A stretch of DNA of 64,000 bases from Symbiodinium natans (taxonomy: Eukaryota; Sar; Dinophyceae; Suessiales; Symbiodiniaceae). The stretch spans positions 110,600-174,599 of the forward strand of contig CAJNDS010002739.1 in NCBI GenBank assembly GCA_905221605.1. Direction: 5' to 3'. Both the position numbers and the translations under genes were made by a program. The notes below the pieces were generated by a model. It made no database searches. It worked only from the letters and a program-made list of their open reading frames with translations, and was not told the origin of the DNA. Every line of letters starts with the position of its first letter. Position 1 is the stretch's first letter. Below, piece by piece: positions 1 to 11,470 of the stretch.

Positions 1-74
1 TCTATTGTTGTAACATCGGCAATCACTGAATAATACAATCGCCGTGCTAGCTTCGATGCTCTTGAAGGAGCTAC

Positions 75-3000
75 CTGATACAATTTGATTGTAGTTGCGG
101 CTGCATGGGCCTGGACGACACCCAGCAAACTCTTGAGTTCTGCGAAGGATTTGCATGGATGCTCTGCTAAAAATTCTCTGGGGGCGCTCTACGACACTCT
201 ATGAGGCTAGGTTTGCTCTCAAGGGTACTCTGGGATGGACACTCCAGGGATTCTCTGAAATAGGCACTCCGAGCGAAGACCCGGCCGAGGAGAATAGCTC
301 TGCAAACATCCAACAACCGCACCACTGCGACAACGACAGCGACGACAGCAATGCCACACTTTGCGGGTGCTGGTGAGACAGCAACAAGAGTGCGTCAGCA
401 ACCCCCTGATAATGTAAACCCCTCAACGGAAGAGTATCACACACTTGGGCTGAACCGTTTGCCTTGATGAAAGGGTTGTGCATATCAATCTTGCCCGTGA
501 GGGAGGTCTGGACGAAGCCCGGTGTCAGAGAGCAGGCCTGCGCTGAAGCATCAGACTGGCATAAATGCCTAAACATGGCAAAACATGGTCGCAGAAGTCA
601 GAGCTGGCCGGCCTCCACCCCGTTCCCCTCCTCACGCTTTGCCAACTCGGCTGCGTGTTGAATTTGCAAGAACTTGGCCACACCGTAGTTGGAAGCATTC
701 TGCTGATAGCTGCCTGCCACTTTTAAGCTTGGCAGGGAGCATGGCAAAGATTCTCCAATTTTCCCGCTGGCTAGGCTCTGCTTTGACTGCACTTGGAGCC
801 TGTGCGGGTGTGAATCGTCACGGGCTTCTTCGAAACGACAGGTGGCGGCAAATGTGAGAAGTCGCGGAAGCAGTCTGATGGCAGCCCGATGAATTCACAA
901 GCATTTTCATGAGCTCCACTGGCCACATTGATGACCTCAAGGGAGAAACAGCAGCGAAGGGCTGCAGGCAACTGCAGAGCGCATGTACCACAAAAATACT
1001 TTGGCAAAACTTAACTTTGCTTTTGCCTTTGCTCGGACCGCTGTACCCAGTGCGTCCCCTCCGTACTTGCGCGCATGCATCCTTTCTCTGTAGCTCATTA
1101 GCACAATATATAGTGAACAGTAAAGGCATACGAAATGTTAAAATTTTATCGTGAGCATGCTAGGCCCAAGACAGAGGGATTAGATTGTGGCTAATTCTGC
1201 GCTACCACCTGAACCGGGGCCACCAAAGGGCCAGATCTAGACCCGTCGACGCACGGCCGCGCAAATACAGAGAGGCGATTGCAAGAGAACACTACACGCT
1301 GGGTCAGTTGGGGCACATGCATGGTGACAAACAAGAGTAACAGGCCCAACGACACCCGTCGCCCACACCAAAACAGCAAGAGCATGATGCCGTAGAAACG
1401 CCTGCAGTGGCAATCAGCCGAAAATAATAACACCTTGTCCGCTTGCTTTGCCGATATTCATGGTACTTATTCACCAATTATTACTGTTATAACTGTACTT
1501 CTAACTGTACTGAGAACCACATTCGAGCGCTTAAAGGCTGAGACGCGAATTGGATAATACGTACCATGAACCTCCAAGTATGTGCTTGTACGCTGTGATG
1601 GGCAAGAGGAGTGGCAGGAGTGGTCGCCTGCGAGGCTACTTCGGAAACGGCAAGGCTGCACCATGCTGCACCTGTCGCATCAACTTGGAGGTCAGAGACC
1701 AGGTGGGCGGCCGGGAGGTGTTGGAGCGATTTTCTTAACTTCGTTGTGATCGGGGCTCCACCCGAATAGGAAATTAAGAGAAAACCAGCACCTGTTTCAC
1801 AACTTCCTCTTGTTTAAAACGGAAGCCAGCCAAGCCGAGCAGCAAGCCCCCGCACTCCACCAAAAATCTTCTAAAAACAAAACTGGTTTTATTTGTCTCC
1901 TCCTGTTCAGACTTAGTAGCGAATTCGGTGCACTACCAGGAACCAAACAAATCTGCCGGTAGCAGCGTTCATACAGTTCCAAGCTTGTTCATTTGGAGGC
2001 CTGGAACCATCAGAGGTGTTAGAAACTGCTCCTGCTGTTGGGCACCTCTCAGTTCATTTGTGCCAAAAAAAACAGAAACCACTGAATCTGCCGAACCGAG
2101 GTTTGCGAGCAATGGAAACGAAGACAATCAGCATCGTTTTCTTAACCAGCGCTCGCACTGTACAAGCGCGATGGACCGTGCCAAGACAGAGGCGCCTCGG
2201 AAAGGGCAGAGGCTACTTCGGTCGGCAAGCTCAACAGAAGTTGCGGGACGGCACCGTGCAAATACCGAAGACGCAGACCAACGGGGGCCTCAGTCAGAGT
2301 CCTGACTGGGGAATGCCGCAAAGGAGCCACAGAGGTGCTGTCGGAAGGGGGGCCACACACAAAAGCAGTCTGCAAAGGGTGCCCTGCCAACCAAGCCGCC
2401 CATCACAGACTCCGCACCTTCGGGCCGAAGCGGAGCTTCCTTGCCCAAGCCATGCCTCGTATGTTCTCTCGGGCTTGGCATCGCCCTTGATTGGGCCAAG
2501 CCCGCGTCGTGTGCCAAGGCATCCTTCCGGACGGCCACCCTGCCCTAGCACTGCACGGAAGGAGATGTTGCTCCAGCTGCCGGGTACGGCGCTGGGTCAG
2601 TTGCTTCGGAAACAAGTGCGGCCGATAGTTGGCACTTCAGATAGTCTTGTGGTACTCGGATCGCGTTCGGGGTCGGTCAGATAGGCGGGCCGTGTGGTCC
2701 TGCACACTTGGACGTGTCTAGTGGCAGTTTGGCGAACTTGCAGGCGTGCTGCTGCTGGACGATCATGGGCCAAGGCATGAGCCTTTGGACCCAAGGCGGC
2801 GTCGTCCGTGCCATCTTGATGACAGTATGGCCAGAGCTTGGGCGTTATGAGGTTCTATCAACTCCCTAAACCCCTCTAAACCCCCTTAAACCCCCAAACC
2901 CCTGAACCCACCTAAAACCCCCCCGAAGACCCCCAATACACTCCCTCAACATCACTTCGTTCACACACCGCACCCTGGAGGGCCGCCCGCGCCGAAGAGC

Positions 3001-3738
3001 CGGCAGAAGCAGCTCCGTCAGGAGGAAGTGGCCCAAGTAGTCCACCTCGTTTTGGGGAGAGTTGTCTTGAGAAGTTTAGAGTTCAGTTGCTTTCCTTTAG
3101 TATGACGTTGACGTGATCATCAAAAAAGGGCGCCTGGAAAACCAATTCGAAACCATCCTGGCTCAGGGTGCTCGGGCTACCTGCGCTGAAGGAGGGCGGC
3201 GGCAAGGGCATGCTGTCGCGCAGAAGATATCGACACGTGACCCCTGCGTTATGGACAGAGGTGCCTGCCTATGCCGGCATCATTCACCAGCAAGTTTAAG
3301 TCCTCATAGCTCTGGTAGAAGGTTTTGGCAAAAGAGCGCACGGATTGCAGCGACCCCAAGTTCAGTGGCAACGCATCCTCAAAACGGGCCCATGCCAGTG
3401 CCAGAAGCACAGTGCAAACAGACGCCAACTTGAAAACGTTGAAATTTTTCGTTACCAATACAAGCAAGGCTCAACAGTGGCTCCAGTTGCCTTGGAAATA
3501 TTCTCTGCAGCAAGCCTTCCTCTGGTTTCATTGTGGTTGCCGATGACGACCTGCACAACGTTCTGAGCTGTCTGACCTGCACTTCGCAGCTCCATTCTAC
3601 CGCTGCCTTGGCTCCACGCTTCGCGAGCGCAAACGCCGTGGCATATCCAAGGCCACTGTCACCGCCAGTGACAACGGCAAGCTTCCCAGTGAAGTTGTAT
3701 CCTCGGCCGATGCAGCAACAATAACTTGACAACAACAT
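75..3738 (-). CDS. Short-chain dehydrogenase/reductase (SDR), multi-exon, 3' end beyond the window
   Basis: NAD(P)-dependent oxidoreductase of the classical SDR / retinol-dehydrogenase-like family; substrate unknown. Deduced minus-strand exons, all phase-consistent: 3738-3607 (ATG; VVTGGDSGLG, the TGxxxGxG cofactor site), 3550-3473 (VVIGNHNETRGR), 3377-3269 (LPLNLGSLQSVRSF, LLVNDAGI = NNAG-like), 3180-3134 (STLSQDGFELVFQ), 3045-2974 (YLGHFLLTELLLPAL), 935-840 (VINVASGAHEN), ~702-613 (NYGVAKF, the catalytic YxxxK), 537-463 (TPGFVQTSL) and 110-75 (HAAATTIKLYQ). The last visible exon ends in a GT donor, so the C-terminus lies to the left of the window. Most acceptors are AG followed by G. Donors include GC after 3607, 3269, 3134, 613 and 463, and GA (or ambiguous) after 3473. 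Small introns are 56-137 bp, one is 352 bp and one is ~2 kb (936-2973). No frame disruption is visible, so the gene may be functional. Known: SDR motif order. Inferred: exon borders, and a possible upstream exon. Confidence 0.72.
936..2973 (-). other. ~2-kb intron of the SDR gene
   Basis: Non-coding between the LLTELLLPAL exon and the INVASGAHEN exon. It holds an imperfect inverted repeat (around 1457-1479 and 1548-1569, both reading TTCATGGTAC on one strand or the other) and a degenerate CCCTAAA-like C-rich tract at 2865-2930. The 222-codon plus-strand frame at 2016-2684 has no recognisable family pattern. Confidence 0.5.
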
Positions 3739-6002
3739 CAACTTCGAGCTTGTTGAATCGAGCACGCGCCTTTCAAGACATCGTCGGCTGTGACATTTCC
3801 CGGACAAGGCCAGCAAAACCTTGAAAAGCATAAGTTGAAGGCAACACCGCAACACTCGGCAAGCAGCTGCAAAACTGTGTGCATTTTAAGCTTCTCGCGA
3901 CTGTGTTGCGAAAGAAACGGCGAGAACGAATCGCAACATGGCTCGGAAATTGGCTACGCAAAGATACTGCGAAGCCAGACGCCGGCCACAAATCTGAACC
4001 AGAGGCAGGGCCTAGTTGGTGTGTTGGATGAACCGAACCATGAATGCAGGAGAATATGTTGATCGCATTGCTGCATCATGCTGCATCTAGCTATAGCTCG
4101 TTTTGAGGTGTCCAGGACTGTAAAGCGGTTTTGACTTGTACCTTGGTCGGTGCCACGCCGTTGGGTGGACTTTGGTGAGATGTGGTCGCCACAAAGTGTA
4201 GTTGGACACCGGTTTCCACCGGCAAACCCTTTTTTGCGTCCGGACTCCTGTGGATGTTGCCGGTAAGCCCTAAACCCGAAACCCGAAATGCGACACGTAA
4301 GCATGGCCTAGTGCGATGTGCATGTTGGCTGCTGACGCTGCCGTCTTGGCCGTTTTGAGATGAGGTGCACCTTGCTGAAACGACTCGGCGTGGGATTCGT
4401 GTATGTGTAATTCAAGATGCCAGCAATGAGCATGGTACTGGAGAAAACGCTAGTACGGGACCTGCTTGGTTGTTCAAGTCCACAGCATGTAACGAGACAT
4501 GCAAACAGGACATGGCCTTGCGCCCTCCAGGAGCATATCCGCACGACGTCGTGCCAGCAACCGGCGCTGCAAAAAAGGCGTTGTGCCCAATGTGCACATC
4601 GAGCCTCACACGGCGGGGAAAGGAGTCCGAGATTTCCAGGCACAGGGGTCACACTTCTAAACATTTGCAGGGGGAGCTGCTGTGGAAAGGATGGTAGCCA
4701 AGCCAACGCTGCCCCAAGATCGCCATTGCCTGGAAACAACCCGTGCTCGAGTACAAGGGCTGCTTTTTGCCCAGAACTGTTGCAGGACATGTTCAAAGAC
4801 TTTAAACCATGTTGGCGCCTATCAGAGGACCATCCGGAAGTCCTGGCCGCCAGGCAGACATCCATGCGGACAGCTCTACGCAAGTGGCAATGTCAAATGT
4901 GTGACCACCCTGCCTTTGCTGGGAACAAATTTCGGGGGCGCATCCCAAACGCCAATAATGTCATCAACCGGATGGTATCCGAACGTCCATCCTGAGTGAT
5001 CCGGCGACCCGTCTGAAACCCAACACGAACACGCAGAAAGCTGCATACCCATCCAACATTGCACGGCTTTAAGTCGCCTGCGCAGGGGTGCCGCGGCCAC
5101 AAGCACTGTCAACCCACTATGCATGAGCGTAAATCTTGCAGAATGCACCTTGCTGAAGGTCCATGTTGCTGATACGTGGCTCTGTGTCAGAATAGGGTAT
5201 GTCGCGTTTGCCCCCCCCCCCCCCGCCCCTCGTTGCGGAGGAGGGTTGTCACAAGGAGCACGGCTTTGTTACAAACCCTATGTCGCAAAAAGAAGCCCGG
5301 GTTAGTTTCACATATTTTGCAGCTTTTGGCCGGCACCTATGTGTCAGCACAGCATACAGCACAGTCGAGCGAAACCATGGTTCTACGGCAAGGCCAAGCG
5401 CCATAAACCTCTTCAAAATCCTTGCGGGCAGCGACTTTGACGCTACTATCGCTACTGTACATGCTTTGCAAGCCGAAGTTGGCCAGCCGTGCTGGACTGC
5501 CAGCCATGCTGGACTGCCAGCCGTGCTGGACTGCCCACACAACAAGCAACTTTGACCACTGCTAGTGGACAAGCTCAACAAAACTAGATGGCTCCAGGTA
5601 CCCTGCGAGCCGGATTACAAAATCTTGCCATGCACCACGTCTGGGTATGTACGCGGCACTGGCTCCGAGGCTGAAAAACATTTGTGCGAGGGGGAACGGG
5701 CAAGCGCTTCAAAGCTGACAAGACGCTTGAGGTTCACGGTACGATGGCAATCTAATTAGACATGACTCGCGCCTAGCTGCTTTCTTTCCAAAGGAAGACA
5801 TAGCTGCTGTTCGCACGTTGTTTGCAAGCAAGAAACGGTGGTGGTATCAGCAAGATCCCCCTGCTGCCGTTTAAACGTAATGATCATCAAGTTCATCTTC
5901 CGGCCACCACTGCAAAAGAGCAGACTGCACAGACTGTCAGAGGAGGTGTTCTCCAGCTTGTGACATATACCTGTCGGACCGTCGGGCACTCATCGGCAAG
6001 GC
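3739..6002. other. No recognisable gene
   Basis: Upstream of the SDR gene. I see only short open frames with no family motifs. Notable are a C-run at 5211-5225 and a 17-bp unit tandemly repeated about three times at 5480-5534 (agccgtgctggactgcc-like). Confidence 0.5.
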
Positions 6003-6661
6003 TTGTTGAGATTGCTGAAGACTTGTGTTCGAGAGTGGTGCAGGCCGCCGCGCTGCAGGGTACCTGCTGGAAACACGCCACGTTCAGAATGGACAGTTTA
6101 CAGCAGAGACGGCCGGCCAATCTACTTCTGCTTCTCTTGGAGTAAAGCCGGGAGTGATACACATGGTGGCGTTCTGCTTTTGCTTCAGGTGGGGAGACTT
6201 GACAAGCAGAAGTTCACCGAGAGCTATGATCCAGTGAAGTGTTGTGCTGGCAGGATTGGCGGTGTTCGATATGTGGATCGTAAAGCTGAGGGCCCACAGG
6301 ATCACACCTTCATCACTGCTTATGCCCCGCAGGAAACAGCGAGCGATGAAGACAAACAGGCCTTCTTCACAGAGCTTCAAACTTTGGTGCAAAAAAAAAA
6401 ACATGTGCAAACCCTGCCTCGGTGCACAGCAGTGTGGATGATGGGCGATTTCAACACGCATCTGGGCCCGATTCGCAGCACCGCAGTGTCCAACGCCAGG
6501 ATGCTGAGCCCACGAATGACAACGGGCCGCTCTTGGGGCACATGTGCGACAGTCTTGGGCTCTGTCTAGTGAACACTTTCCACGCAGCGGGAAGTACATG
6601 GTGGTCGGCTGATCAACTAACTAAACACAGATTTGATCACATCGCAATACGACGCGCTTAA
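6003..6661 (+). pseudogene. LINE (APE-type) endonuclease relic, frameshifted
   Basis: Relic of the apurinic-like endonuclease domain (exonuclease-endonuclease-phosphatase fold) that nicks target DNA for LINE retrotransposition. The first frame carries FITAYAPQETASDEDKQAFF (6301-6360) followed by WMMGDFNTHLGP (6436-6471), the GDFN signature with the catalytic Asp/Asn. Downstream of ~6480 the similarity moves to another frame, which ends in NTFHAAGSTWW and HRFDHIAIRR at ~6655, the usual DHI end of this domain. No reverse transcriptase follows, so this is a truncated, shifted fragment. Family and order are established knowledge; the frameshift is visible as the change of open frame. Confidence 0.65.
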
Positions 6662-7589
6662 ACGTAGCAGGGTCAGCAAGTTGCTAGGGAAACGACACCA
6701 ATTGCTGACCACTGGCCGCTGGAGCCAGCGGTAAGTCTGCCGCGTCCGAAACATGCCGTGCTTCAATGGAACAGGCAAGCCATCCACCGTGCTGCTACGG
6801 ATCCAACGCTCTACATGCCCTTTCTTCAAGACGTTTCGGAGGCGCCGAGGCAACATTCTCCGACAGATTCTGGACAAAGTGTTTTTTTTTTTTTTCTTCG
6901 CACCTTTTCTCCGCCAGCCGGAAAGTCACAAAAAAAAAAAAAAAAAGTCACAGAGTCGGGGGTCACCGGGAAGGGGTCAGCGGGCGGGGAGGCGGCTTGC
7001 AGCGACCGGCCGTTCCCAGCGCCCGTCAGCGAGGAGCTCATGAAGCTCGGGTTCGCGCTCAGGAAGGATGGACTTTTGTGCAACTCCAAATGGGTCAGAA
7101 TCCTGCTGACTGGTGCGTTTGCCATGGTTTGATCAACCATGCACAAGCTTGTCTGGATGAATGTGCTGACACCCTGTGGAGCTACCCATACCCCAAACGC
7201 ATGGCGGACAACATGAGCTAACGTGAGACAACGTCAGGACGTCCAACGGCCATCGCAGTGAATCGACCCAGTTGAACTCTGCCCGCATTCGGATTCGGAC
7301 TCGAGTGTACAATGTACAACAAAGGGACGATTGAGCCAAGCAGTCATTTGCAACCATACGAACAAGTCTGAAAGATGAGACCTAAATCAAGGAGAGGCCT
7401 GACCGCTACATCTGAGGGCGGCACCACACAGGGGGACAACACGGAAGCACTAGAGCTACAGGCCCAGCTGCGTCCGACACCCGGCCATGCAGGATGCATC
7501 CATCCCGACAACACGGCAGAGAGCATGGACGTCCGTAGGGCGAGGCCCCCGACACCCGCGTGAGTCTCCGGCGTCCCGCGAGATCTCAA
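6662..7589. other. No recognisable gene; poly-T and poly-A runs
   Basis: Contains a ~15-base T run (~6882-6896) and a 16-base A run (~6931-6946) about 35 bases apart. The A run is bordered by gtcac on both sides, which could be a retroposon-like tail or replication slippage. No coding signal recognised. Confidence 0.4.
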
Positions 7590-8750
7590 GCACCACGCTT
7601 GCCAATGGGCCGTAACCCTATGCGAGAAGAACCCGACGGACCCAAGCAGATGCCAAACAGGACACGCCTCATCATCTGCAACGCCCGTTCTGGGGGCCTC
7701 CGAATGGATCTGCGTGGTATATCCCCAGCCAGTGACAGACAGTTCCTGAAACAAGGCCGCGTGAAGTCGTGGCCGATTCCACACACTTGTCCGACCGCTA
7801 CAGCCCGAGCCAAGTGCTTGAGTATCACCTCGGCGCCCTTGTCCCACGTGCCGGGGAAGCTCAAAAAAGCTGAGTACATAGAAATGTTCAAAGTGGAAAT
7901 GTAAATACCTGTAGTTCGCGAGCGCTTTTCCTTGTCCCACGTGCCGGTGCTTTTTACCACCATGGGCACAAAGACTATGCCTTGGGCCTCGCAGCACTGC
8001 GCAGTGTTGAGGTGGCTTTTTTTGTGCCGGGCATAGTCGGCAGCCGCTGCAGCTGTTTCCCTGATGGCCTTGGCCAAGGTCTCCTGTCGCTCTGGCGCGG
8101 TGCCGGCGAAGTCGAGTGCAGCAGGAGAACCGGCCAACACCGGTAAATAAACATTAGCAAGGCGCCTGCCAGCAGAGCGAGTATCGTCCGGGCACTGCGG
8201 GAGCAACAACCCGGACTTTTCTTCTTCGGGTCAGGTCACGGATGGCATTGTGCCTTTGCGTGCGTTCCCCGCCGGCAACACACATAGCGGCATGGTGTCC
8301 ACAGGGGTCCAGGATACCATCGCATCGTGGACACCAGACATCTTCAGCGCCGAAAAAGAATCGCCCGGTTAGCCGCGTCAGCTGCTAACAGAATTGCATC
8401 CCACTCTGCCGAGCCAATGTGCTGCGACAGGTCTCGCTGGCTGCTGCCCGCTTCCAAGGTGACCCGGGAGCGGGGCATTGAGGGCGTTGAGCGCCTGGAC
8501 CACATCGGGGTCGTTGAGCAGGTCGTTGGCGGAGAACGATGGGTCCAACTCAACACAAGCAGGCACGCTCTTCTCCAAAGAGGCCAAGTAGGCGGCGGGC
8601 GCGTGTCCGACTGTGCGGCGGAGTCCAAGCCCCGCTCTCGCATAATTAGCCTAACCCCGCCCGTCGCCACTGTGCAGCCGTTGGGTTGACGCCGGTAAAA
8701 CTGGCAGAGGAGCGTCCTGCTCGATCCCATGACGTTCTTCAACGCCACCT
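7590..8750 (-). pseudogene. Non-LTR retrotransposon 3' pol relic with restriction-like endonuclease region
   Basis: Downstream part of a non-LTR retrotransposon polyprotein whose endonuclease follows the reverse transcriptase (R2/CRE-like arrangement, inferred). Read on the minus strand: VELDPSFSANDLL (~8540), AEWDAILLAADAANRA (~8400), a zinc-knuckle-like stretch with CPRCDGILDPCGHHAAMC (~8318-8260) followed by ERTQRHNAIRDL, then RRLANVYLP, PAALDFAGTAPER and YARHKKSHL (~8165-8010), FVPMVVKSTGTWD (~7970-7935) and EVILKHLARAVA (~7815). The Cys/His cluster followed by a D...K region fits the restriction-like endonuclease part of such elements. Frames change between segments and a short insertion interrupts it at 7855-7929, so it is dead. 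Expert alignment could move it to another non-LTR clade. Confidence 0.6.
7837..7947. mobile_element. 75-bp insertion flanked by 18-bp direct repeats
   Basis: ccttgtcccacgtgccgg occurs at 7837-7854 and again at 7930-7947 with 75 bp between. In the surrounding relic the repeat encodes the same GTWDK stretch twice, so the 75 bp look inserted with an 18-bp target duplication. No terminal inverted repeats are obvious. It could be a tiny non-autonomous element or an introner-like insertion. Confidence 0.5.
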
Positions 8751-9267
8751 TGGATGCCCACGCTGACCAAAGAGCAGAGCATCAGTATGCCTACGAAAGA
8801 AAATGCTCTCCGCATGCCTCTGGCGACATTACCGGCATCCAAAGCGAAGCGGTCCCGGTGCAGACCCAGGCCAAATGCGCATGGGAGTTTTTGTGTTGTG
8901 CTCAAAGATGGAGGTTTGCAGGGTGAAGCACTGGACCACGGCTTTCAGGAGAGTGACGACCAGGTTGTGGGTGATTGGAAGGATGTGCCAACTTTGGACA
9001 ACTACACTTGCGTTCGTTACAGTGGACGCACGTCTCGACGGCCTCGTACGCAGATGAGATGATCCGTGTCGAAGCGGCCGCAACAACAGCGCACGAGGTT
9101 GAAGCTGCAACACTCGACAACACTGCGGGTGCAATCACTTTTGACGGCTTTGAGCCAATGTCGCATGTGTATGCTCACTCATTGTGAAACATGCTGTGCG
9201 ACACCTATAAATCTAAACACCCCTCCTAAGCCAGGTTGCTTCACACGAGCCGTTTGGCTGCTCCGGC
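8751..9267. other. No recognisable gene
   Basis: Short frames only, on both strands; none shows a family pattern I recognise. Confidence 0.4.
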
Positions 9268-9495
9268 TCATCCAGCATGAAAACGAAATCCCATGTTCTT
9301 GAGGTGTTTGAGCATTGCCACTTCGGGCATTGGCTTGGTGCAGATGTCGGAATAGTTCTTTTCTGTGCCTACACGCTGTAGCTCCAGAGCTCGTGTGGTC
9401 ACGATCTCTTTGCTGCATCGTTGTGGGTGATACTCGTAGATCAGCCGTGGATTTCCGCGTAAGTGGCGGACAAGCCTCTTCAGATCGGCCCTCAT
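9268..9495 (-). pseudogene. Ty1/copia RNase H C-terminal relic
   Basis: 75 codons containing LKRLVRHLRGNPRL (the region just before copia RNase H) joined directly to VGTEKNYSDICTKPMPE (normally xxxNxADxxTKxLP) and HLKNMGFRF. The central RNase H with its catalytic acids is missing, so this is an internally deleted fragment. It lies tail to tail with a separate copia RT scrap on the other strand. Confidence 0.6.
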
Positions 9496-9569
9496 GTGAA
9501 GATCCTATGCAGTCTGCTGAAAACATTGAAAAGTTCAAAGAATGGAAGGAAGCTCACGCACGCTCAAGC

Positions 9570-9890
9570 TGACAGACATATCACATGCACACTTCTTATG
9601 GAAAAGCAGACCGTGTGTTTGTCACGCTTCCCGAGGGAGATGAAACTTCCGGCGTTTGTGGTCTGTTGAAAAAGACCATGTATGCCACCCGTGATGCCTC
9701 AGTTGTATGGCAGAGATCATGCACGAACCTGTTACGCAAGGACGGGTTTGTGGTGGGAAAAGCATATCCGTGTACTTTCTATCATGCCGAGCCCGACGTG
9801 AGACTACTGGTGCATGGGGATGATTTCGTAGTCTTGGCAGACGACGATGGACATCGCTTTGTACACGAAGTACTGTCTGAAGAGTACTAG
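9570..9890 (+). pseudogene. Ty1/copia reverse transcriptase relic
   Basis: About 100 codons matching the middle of copia RT: VFVTLPEGDE, LLKKTMYATRDASVVWQ (normally LxKSLYGLKQAPRxW), a GF(V)VG stretch, then LLVHGDDFVVLADD, where the catalytic xVDD box reads HGDDF. Both flanking RT parts are absent and the frame ends at 9890. It is in the opposite orientation to the neighbouring RNase H fragment, so the two come from different insertions or a rearranged copy. Confidence 0.65.
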
Positions 9891-9939
9891 TTCAAGTGTA
9901 ATGGCCACATAGGACCTGAGTGTGGTTTGGATAGCATGA

Positions 9940-10980
9940 CTGTCCGAAACTAGGACTGCTGCCCGGCTGATGGTATCGTAAGCGCTGCGGTCAAGGAACA
10001 CGACGGTCGCGAGCAGGTCGCGCTCCACCGCAGAGCGCAGCATGGCCGCTAGGCTACCGGTGCGAACTGAAACGGACGGGTCGCCTCCCCGGCCGTAAGC
10101 TCGCGCTGGAACACGCGAAACGAAGCGACGGAATACATCCGGTAGCGATGCCCCTGACCCCTCCCTGCGGCTTGCGAAGGGCGGTGCTTCGGGATAATGC
10201 CAAGGCATCCATAGCAACCGGGGGGGCCTGCGCGCGAGCTGCGACATTCACCACGAAGGTGAAAACCTCCAAGGCGCCATCATCGTCGAGGAGCAACGTG
10301 TAGAACTCGACAGTGGCGCCCGACAGGCCCACAGCTGATCCGCGCTGGGAGGTGCGCAGCGCGTCGGCGACATGTTGCTTCGAGAGTGCAACCTCCTCTA
10401 CAGGGTGATGGTTCGTCACCTGCTGCGGGACCGGTCGCAGTGGCTGCGGCGGCCGTCTCGACATGTCGGTGCGTGCTCTGAGCGTGGCTTCATCGCCGGG
10501 CGCGCGGCCGCAGTGAGGACTTGGCACGCTCGGGATATTTCTCCTCGCCGAACCCGGGCACAGGCCGCAGCAGTGTGAGCCTGTCATCCGCGGTCACGGG
10601 CTGCCTCATGCGGCAAGGCACTACGTCGAGCTGGCCATGCGGGACGTCCCAACGACCTTCTCGAAAAGGCTGCACGCGGCGGAGGGGAACGGCCCGACCG
10701 TCACCAGCTGTCTCGACGCAACGGGCAAGGAGCAAGCGTGGCAGAAGCAAGAAAAGCTTCCACGCTCGCACCAGCGCAAGGTTATGTCGACCTTCGTGCG
10801 CAGCCCGAATGGCCTGGAGCGCAGAGACGAGCGCACATCCCGCGGAGAGGAAGCGGGGCACGGTGTGCAGGGTGGACACGCTGGGCCAGTAGGTCAATGC
10901 CATCGAGCCACCGCCCAAGCAGCGCCAGGGAATGCGGGGCTTCGGCGGGGTTTGGAGCTGGGGCTGCACCAGCATCACTG
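9940..10980 (-). pseudogene. Non-LTR reverse transcriptase relic, frameshifted
   Basis: Minus-strand fragments of a LINE-like RT. ALVRAWKLFLLLPRLLLAR (~10740) resembles the region before RT. Then come SAVGLSGATVEFYTLLLDDDG (~10350-10290), ALSRSTALRKPQGGVRGIATG (~10200-10140; RKPxGGxRGIxxG is the fingers signature) and, in another frame, LLATVVFLDRSAYDTISRAA (~10020-9965; motif A with the catalytic Asp). Motif C (xxDD) is not seen; the sequence runs into the copia scrap. Split frames and truncation mark it as dead. The motif assignment rests on family knowledge; the clade is unclear. Confidence 0.55.
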
Positions 10981-11199
10981 CCCGACGAAGTCATGGTCAC
11001 ACTAGCGCGCCGCAAAAGCGGAGGGAGGGCCGTCCCCGTTCCGGCTTCGCCTTTCTTGGCACAGCCCTTGCCTGTTTCTGAGAGGGTTGGCTGACATTGC
11101 CTCGCACCGCTGCAGAGCCACGGCGTGCGGACTGGAGACAGGCGACGAACGCTTGTGGCGGGAAGGCGCGCGGGTGCTCATCAGTAGCGGCACGCGCAG

Positions 11200-11470
11200 G
11201 GCCCCTGCCAGTTGCCAGTGCGGAGCTCGCAGCTGCAGTGGGCTGACCCGGTTGGCCACCCGGAGTACGTGCGCGCCTGGGCCGACGAGCGGTTGTGCGC
11301 GGAGTGGGAGCTGCTGGACCATCTGCCCCAGCTCCAGCTGCCGCATTGCAAGTCCAGTAGGTTCGTGCTCAGCCGCCCGTTCGCCCACAATGCACACTTG
11401 GACGAAAGCGGGGTCGCCAATTGGTACTCGCAGCACAACGAACCCGGCGCGTGCCAGGCGGCTTGTCCTT
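11200..11470 (+). pseudogene. Possible non-LTR retrotransposon post-RT fragment
   Basis: The plus-strand frame reads GHPEYVRAWADERLCAEWEL, then LLDHLPQLQ and YSQHNEP, resembling the region after RT in dinoflagellate LINE-like elements (GxPxxVxxxLxxRLxxExxLLxxLP). It is on the opposite strand to the RT relic just upstream, so it is not simply the other end of that copy. The match is to a loose pattern. Confidence 0.3.

Noticed and set aside
2016-2684. 222-codon plus-strand frame
   Set aside because: Lies in the deduced SDR intron and shows no recognisable domain; GC-rich DNA gives such frames by chance.
6880-6950. Poly-T/poly-A pair as an intrinsic terminator
   Set aside because: Loop of ~35 bases between homopolymers and a eukaryotic setting; slippage or retroposon tail more likely.
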